The position numbers and the translations under genes are program-made. A stretch of DNA of 64,000 nucleotides from CALAED01 sp035765195 (GTDB lineage Bacteria; Actinomycetota; Actinomycetes; Streptosporangiales; Streptosporangiaceae). The stretch spans positions 62,001 to 126,000 of the forward strand of contig DASTYC010000012.1 in the NCBI GenBank assembly GCA_035765195.1. The letters run 5' to 3'. The notes under the pieces were generated by a model. That model worked only from the letters and a program-made list of their open reading frames with translations, was not told the DNA's origin and did not search any database. How positions within the stretch are numbered: position 1 is the first letter of the stretch; every line of letters starts with the position of its first letter. This document shows positions 60,862-64,000 of the stretch, in pieces.

Positions 60862-61356
60862 TCACCGATCGTCGTGCTGTGTCAGCGGGCCGCCGATGCG
60901 GGTGCTCAGTGCGGACTGGGTCTTGTCCAGGCTCTGCCGTGCCGTGTTGACGAACTCCATCTGCGCGTCGGCGAGGGTGTTCAGCAGGCGTGCCCATGCG
61001 TCTTCGTCTCGATCTCCGGCGTGGATGTAGGCCTCCATGCCGTTCAGGGTCTCGGTGATGGCCTGTGCGGCCAGCACGACCCGGTCTTCGGCGACGAGGC
61101 TCAAGGTCGCCAGGGCCGCTCCCCACTGGGCCCAGTCGACCTGGGGCGGGCGGCGGCCGAGGTGAGCGCGGCGGAGATCGAATTCGACGCGCATGTATTC
61201 CCGCAGCACCGCCGCGTAGGCGGCGGATTTGGTGTCCTTCAGCCAATGGCGGTCTTGGGTCCGGCGGCCGAGGAGTCCGCCGGCCACCACGCCGAGCAGT
61301 GTGGTGGCGACACCCCCGGCGGTGGTGGCCACCACGGCCCACGGCACAGCGCTCAC
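60862..61356 (-). CDS. Membrane-anchored helical protein, unknown
   Basis: The 164-residue protein has one N-terminal membrane helix (VVATTAGGVATTLLGVVAGGLLG) followed by a helical domain (RTQDRHWLKDTKSAAYAAVLREYMR). This layout is common in small actinobacterial proteins of unknown role. GTG start. Confidence 0.7.
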   Translation of the reverse strand: MSAVPWAVVATTAGGVATTLLGVVAGGLLGRRTQDRHWLKDTKSAAYAAVLREYMRVEFDLRRAHLGRRPPQVDWAQWGAALATLSLVAEDRVVLAAQAITETLNGMEAYIHAGDRDEDAWARLLNTLADAQMEFVNTARQSLDKTQSALSTRIGGPLTQHDDR

Positions 61357-61441
61357 GGCTCTCCCGGGTCCGATGGACAGGAGTCCCAGTCTCGGGGAGC
61401 CCGTCCCGTCCTGTGAACCCTGCCGCCCTTGCGCCGTGTGA

Positions 61442-61477
61442 ATACCTAGATTTACTATGCATTAAGGCTCTAGGTAT
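61442..61477 (+). promoter_or_regulatory. PadR-type operator
   Basis: ATACCTAGA-N18-TCTAGGTAT is perfect over 9-bp arms and AT-rich compared with the region. TACTAT (61453-61458) in the spacer may be the -10, so repressor would cover the promoter. Confidence 0.65.
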
Positions 61478-61491
61478 CGATGGAGGATCTC

Positions 61492-61866
61492 GTGAGGGTT
61501 GCCAAGGATCTGGTGGCGGCCTCGGCGACACCGATGGTGCTGGGCATCCTGGCCGAGGAGGAGAGCTACGGCTACGCGATCCTCAGGCGGATCAACGAGC
61601 TGTCCGGTGGAGAGCTCGACTGGACCGAGGGGTTGCTCTACCCGCTGCTGCATCGGCTCGAGCGCCTGGGACATGTGGAGTCGAGCTGGCGGGCGGTCAC
61701 CGGCGAACGGCGACGCAAGTACTACCGCATCACCGACAGCGGTTTGGCCGAGCTCGCCGAGCAACGCCGGCAATGGGCCACGGTCGTGGACGCGCTCAAG
61801 GAGATCTGGCGCGGCCCCGGCGACTTCAGGTCGTTGACCGCGATCCCGCGGGAGGGATCGGCATGA
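61492..61866 (+). CDS. PadR-family transcriptional regulator
   Basis: The 124-residue protein has the PadR winged helix (ESYGYAILRRINELSGGELDWTEGLLYPLLHRLERLGHV, then RRRKYYRITDSGLAEL). GTG 61492 follows GGAGG at 5 nt; ATG 61480 would add four residues without an SD. The downstream membrane protein gene overlaps by ATGA, the usual PadR/target pairing. Confidence 0.88.
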   Translation: MRVAKDLVAASATPMVLGILAEEESYGYAILRRINELSGGELDWTEGLLYPLLHRLERLGHVESSWRAVTGERRRKYYRITDSGLAELAEQRRQWATVVDALKEIWRGPGDFRSLTAIPREGSA

Positions 61867-63236
61867 CAACATCAGACGAGCAGAACGGGCTAGAGACCCA
61901 GTTCGCGCAGTGGCGGCACTACGTGCGGCGCCGCCCGGAGCTACGGCAGTCCGACGCCGACGAGCTCGAAGACCATCTCCGCGGTTCCGTCGACGAGCTC
62001 GTCGCCGTCGGCCTGCGCCCCGACGAGGCGTTCCTCATCGCGGTCAAACGGATGGGCAGCCTGGACGACCTGTCCCGCGAGTTCGCCCGGGAGCATTCGG
62101 AACGGCTGTGGAAGCAACTCGTGCTGACCGGCGAGACCGCCGGCCCGGTGGCGGCCGGCCGATCGCGGCGCGACCTGTTCGCGATGATCATCTGTGCGGC
62201 CGGCGCCGCGCTGTCCATCAAAGCGCCGGCGCTGTTCGGGTTGAGCCTCGAAGACGACGCCGCGTTCTACGGACCCAACTTCAGCCTGTTCGCGCTGCCC
62301 TGGCTGGCGGGCTTCCTGGCGTGGCGCCGGCAGGCCGGCAGGGCGCTCATCGGCGTGCTGGTGGCGTTGTTCGCACTCGGCGCCGTCGCGGCCAACGTCT
62401 ACCAGCTCGCCGAAGACTCCCAGTCACTGGTGCTGACCGGCATCCATCTGCCCATCGCCCTGTGGCTCGTGGTCGGTCTGGCCTATGTGGCCGACGACCT
62501 GCGCTCCGGACGCCGGCGCATGGACTTCATCCGCTTCACCGGCGAATGGTTCGTCTACTTCACCCTCATCGCCCTCGGCGGCGGGGTGCTGATCGCGTTC
62601 ACCGTCGGGACCTTCCAGGCCATCGGGATCGAGCCTGAGGTCTTCGTCTCGCAGTGGCTCGCCCCCTGCGGCGCCATGGCCGCCGTGGTGGTGGCCGGGT
62701 GGCTCGTCGAGGCCAAGCAGAGCGTCGTCGAGAACATCGCGCCGGTGCTCACCCGGCTGTTCACTCCGCTGTTCACCGCCGTGATGCTGGCCTTCCTCGT
62801 CGCGCTCGGCTGGACCCGCGGCGGCATCGATGTCGAGCGGGAAGCGCTGATCCTGTTCGACCTGTTGCTGGTCGTGGTGCTGGGGTTGCTGCTCTACTCG
62901 ATCTCCGCCCGCGACCCGCTGACCCCGCCCGGCCTTTTCGACAAGCTGCAGTTCGCCCTCGTGGTCGCCGCGCTCGCCATCGACGTGCTGGTGCTGCAGG
63001 AGATCACCGGGCGCATCAGCGAGTACGGCACCACACCCAACAAGGCGGCGGCGCTCGGCGAGAACATCATCCTGCTCGCCAATCTCGCCTGGTCGGCGTG
63101 GCTGGTTCAGGGGTTCGTCCGCCGGCACACGCCGTTCGCGGCGCTGGAGCGCTGGCAGACCGGCTACCTACCCGTTTACGCCGTGTGGGCGTGGATCGTG
63201 GTCCTGGTGTTCCCGCCGCTGTTCGACTTCGTCTGA
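61863..63236 (+). CDS. Permease-prefix domain membrane protein
   Basis: The 457-residue protein has a cytosolic prefix domain (ELEDHLRGSVDELVAVGLRPDEAFLIAVKRMGSLDDLSREF) found in PadR-linked permeases. About ten hydrophobic segments follow, with no ABC or ATPase motif. It may be a stress-responsive membrane protein controlled by the PadR partner. No transport substrate can be inferred. Confidence 0.82.
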   Translation: MTTSDEQNGLETQFAQWRHYVRRRPELRQSDADELEDHLRGSVDELVAVGLRPDEAFLIAVKRMGSLDDLSREFAREHSERLWKQLVLTGETAGPVAAGRSRRDLFAMIICAAGAALSIKAPALFGLSLEDDAAFYGPNFSLFALPWLAGFLAWRRQAGRALIGVLVALFALGAVAANVYQLAEDSQSLVLTGIHLPIALWLVVGLAYVADDLRSGRRRMDFIRFTGEWFVYFTLIALGGGVLIAFTVGTFQAIGIEPEVFVSQWLAPCGAMAAVVVAGWLVEAKQSVVENIAPVLTRLFTPLFTAVMLAFLVALGWTRGGIDVEREALILFDLLLVVVLGLLLYSISARDPLTPPGLFDKLQFALVVAALAIDVLVLQEITGRISEYGTTPNKAAALGENIILLANLAWSAWLVQGFVRRHTPFAALERWQTGYLPVYAVWAWIVVLVFPPLFDFV

Positions 63237-63254
63237 CCGCCGGCGTCTCGGCGC

Positions 63255-63698
63255 TTACACCCGGTCGAGGAGGTCGGCCGAGGGACTGTAGTCGATCTTC
63301 CAGTCGGCGCAGCAGCCGAGGACGCCGTCGCTCGTACAGCGCATCCCGACGCTGACCCAGCGCACGTCGCCGTTCGCGCGCAGGGAGAAGGCGACGCCGA
63401 CCTCGAAGAGATCGGCGCCGCACCGGCACCGGACGTCCTCCGGTGCGGCGCCCTCCCAGTAGTCCTCGCTGTCCAGCAACAACGCCGTCTTGCCGCATGC
63501 GGCACACGTACGCTCGGCACAGCCTTCGTCGGCGTCGGCGCGCAGCCGGAACACGCCGCCGGCGCATCCCGAACATTCCGCCGCCACGACCCGGCCGACC
63601 CGGTAGCCGCCCGCCTCGAAGTCGCGAAGGTAGTCCGCGAGGTCGGCGGCATCCTCCCCGCGCCACACATCACCGCTCTTGTCGATCGCCACCCGCAT
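63255..63698 (-). CDS. Cysteine-rich putative zinc-binding protein
   Basis: The 147-residue protein has several Cys pairs: CSGCAGG, CAACGK, CRCG and CTSDGVLGCC, enough for two zinc ribbons. Its C-terminal WKIDYSPSADLLDRV may be a structural strand. I do not recognise a family. It converges on the permease-prefix gene with an 18-bp gap. Confidence 0.7.
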   Translation of the reverse strand: MRVAIDKSGDVWRGEDAADLADYLRDFEAGGYRVGRVVAAECSGCAGGVFRLRADADEGCAERTCAACGKTALLLDSEDYWEGAAPEDVRCRCGADLFEVGVAFSLRANGDVRWVSVGMRCTSDGVLGCCADWKIDYSPSADLLDRV

Positions 63699-63750
63699 AA
63701 ATTACGGCACCCGTCCCGGCGCGCGGGCCAGGTCCGGCGAGCTGCCGTGC

Positions 63751-64000
63751 CTATCCTTCGGTCTGCTCGGCGAGCATCTGGCGCAGACGTTTGCGGTCGG
63801 TCTTGAAGACGCTGGTCACGGGGACGGCGTCGACCACGTGCACCTCGCGCGGGTACTTGATCTTGCCGATGCGCTCACGCGTCCAGGCGATGAGCTCGTC
63901 CGGCGTCACCGTCGCCCCCGGCGCCAGCGAGACGAACGCGACGATCTCCTCGCCGCTCTTGGGGTCGGGACGGCCCACCACCCCGGCCATCGTCACCTCG
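63751..64000 (-). CDS. AMP-binding acyl-CoA ligase, C-terminal fragment
   Basis: The frame is open to the window edge, so only the last 82 residues are present. They match the mobile C-terminal domain of ANL enzymes (VVGRPDPKSGEEIVAFV, IKYPREVHVVDAVPVTSVFKTDRKRL), including a Lys in the catalytic region. The acid substrate cannot be read from this part. Confidence 0.85.
   Translation of the reverse strand, partial: EVTMAGVVGRPDPKSGEEIVAFVSLAPGATVTPDELIAWTRERIGKIKYPREVHVVDAVPVTSVFKTDRKRLRQMLAEQTEG

Overview
The window is about 72% GC (estimated by eye) and comes from a filamentous-type actinomycete chromosome. Actinobacterial markers include mycothiol synthesis (mshA), an F420-type PPOX protein, CarD, HbhA-like and DUF2516 proteins, the MurT/GatD amidation pair, PhoR/PhoP with PHO boxes, a CebR-type cellulose operator and a CIRCE-controlled groEL. 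Gene order resembles the Streptomyces coelicolor SCO4179-SCO4296 neighbourhood (nitrobindin-nur-ygfZ, mshA-ybjN-gpmA, phoU/phoRP, carD-ispF, cysS-rlmB, thrC-moaD-csp-groEL). It lacks several Streptomyces-specific genes, so a Streptosporangiales/Thermomonosporaceae-type host is plausible but unproven. No IS element, prophage or CRISPR array was seen.

Layout. 1-6.6 kb: a truncated HerA-type ATPase, a zinc-ribbon proline-rich membrane protein, a secreted nuclease, the murT-gatD operon and a DsrE protein. 6.6-12 kb: a GIDE-domain protein, nitrobindin, an unannotated minus-strand RNA unit, a Nur-like regulator, ygfZ, dtd and a BKACE enzyme. 12-19.3 kb: a DUF2207 protein, two paralogous zinc peptidases, an XRE/HbhA/DUF2516 cluster, a GDSL lipoprotein and an AlaX editing protein. 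19.3-26.5 kb: a macro-domain protein, a BlaI/M56 pair, an epimerase, secreted PhoD and secreted GH6 cellulase. 26.5-35 kb: mshA, gpmA, phoU divergent from phoR-phoP, carD and ispF. 35-42.5 kb: tyrosine catabolism (fahA, hmgA), cysS, a Clp-N protein, rlmB and tRNA-Thr. 42.5-48 kb: a ClpX-type zinc-finger/HTH protein with strong palindromes, a DUF4097 lipoprotein, a mycosin-like protease, a MarR regulator and a SAM hydrolase. 48-53.6 kb: otsB, a transmembrane Ser/Thr kinase divergent from an ECF sigma factor, and otsA. 53.6-64 kb: tandem repeats, a SAM-I riboswitch, a threonine-synthase-like gene with a CysO-like sulfur carrier, csp, an XPB helicase, groEL, a PadR operon and a truncated acyl-CoA ligase.

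Functional links. Phosphate sensing (phoR/phoP/phoU) sits near phoD, and cellulose use is marked by the CebR box before the GH6 gene. Trehalose synthesis is split (otsB and otsA) around a kinase/sigma signalling pair. Two signals stand out. The first is a small transcription unit at about 8.2-8.46 kb whose 5' end can pair with about 16 nt of the 16S rRNA 3' tail. The second is a SAM riboswitch in front of a 'threonine synthase' fused by overlap to a CysO-like carrier, which suggests a protein-thiocarboxylate route to homocysteine. Many genes have a TANNNT -10 box 6-8 nt before the start codon, which predicts widespread leaderless mRNAs.
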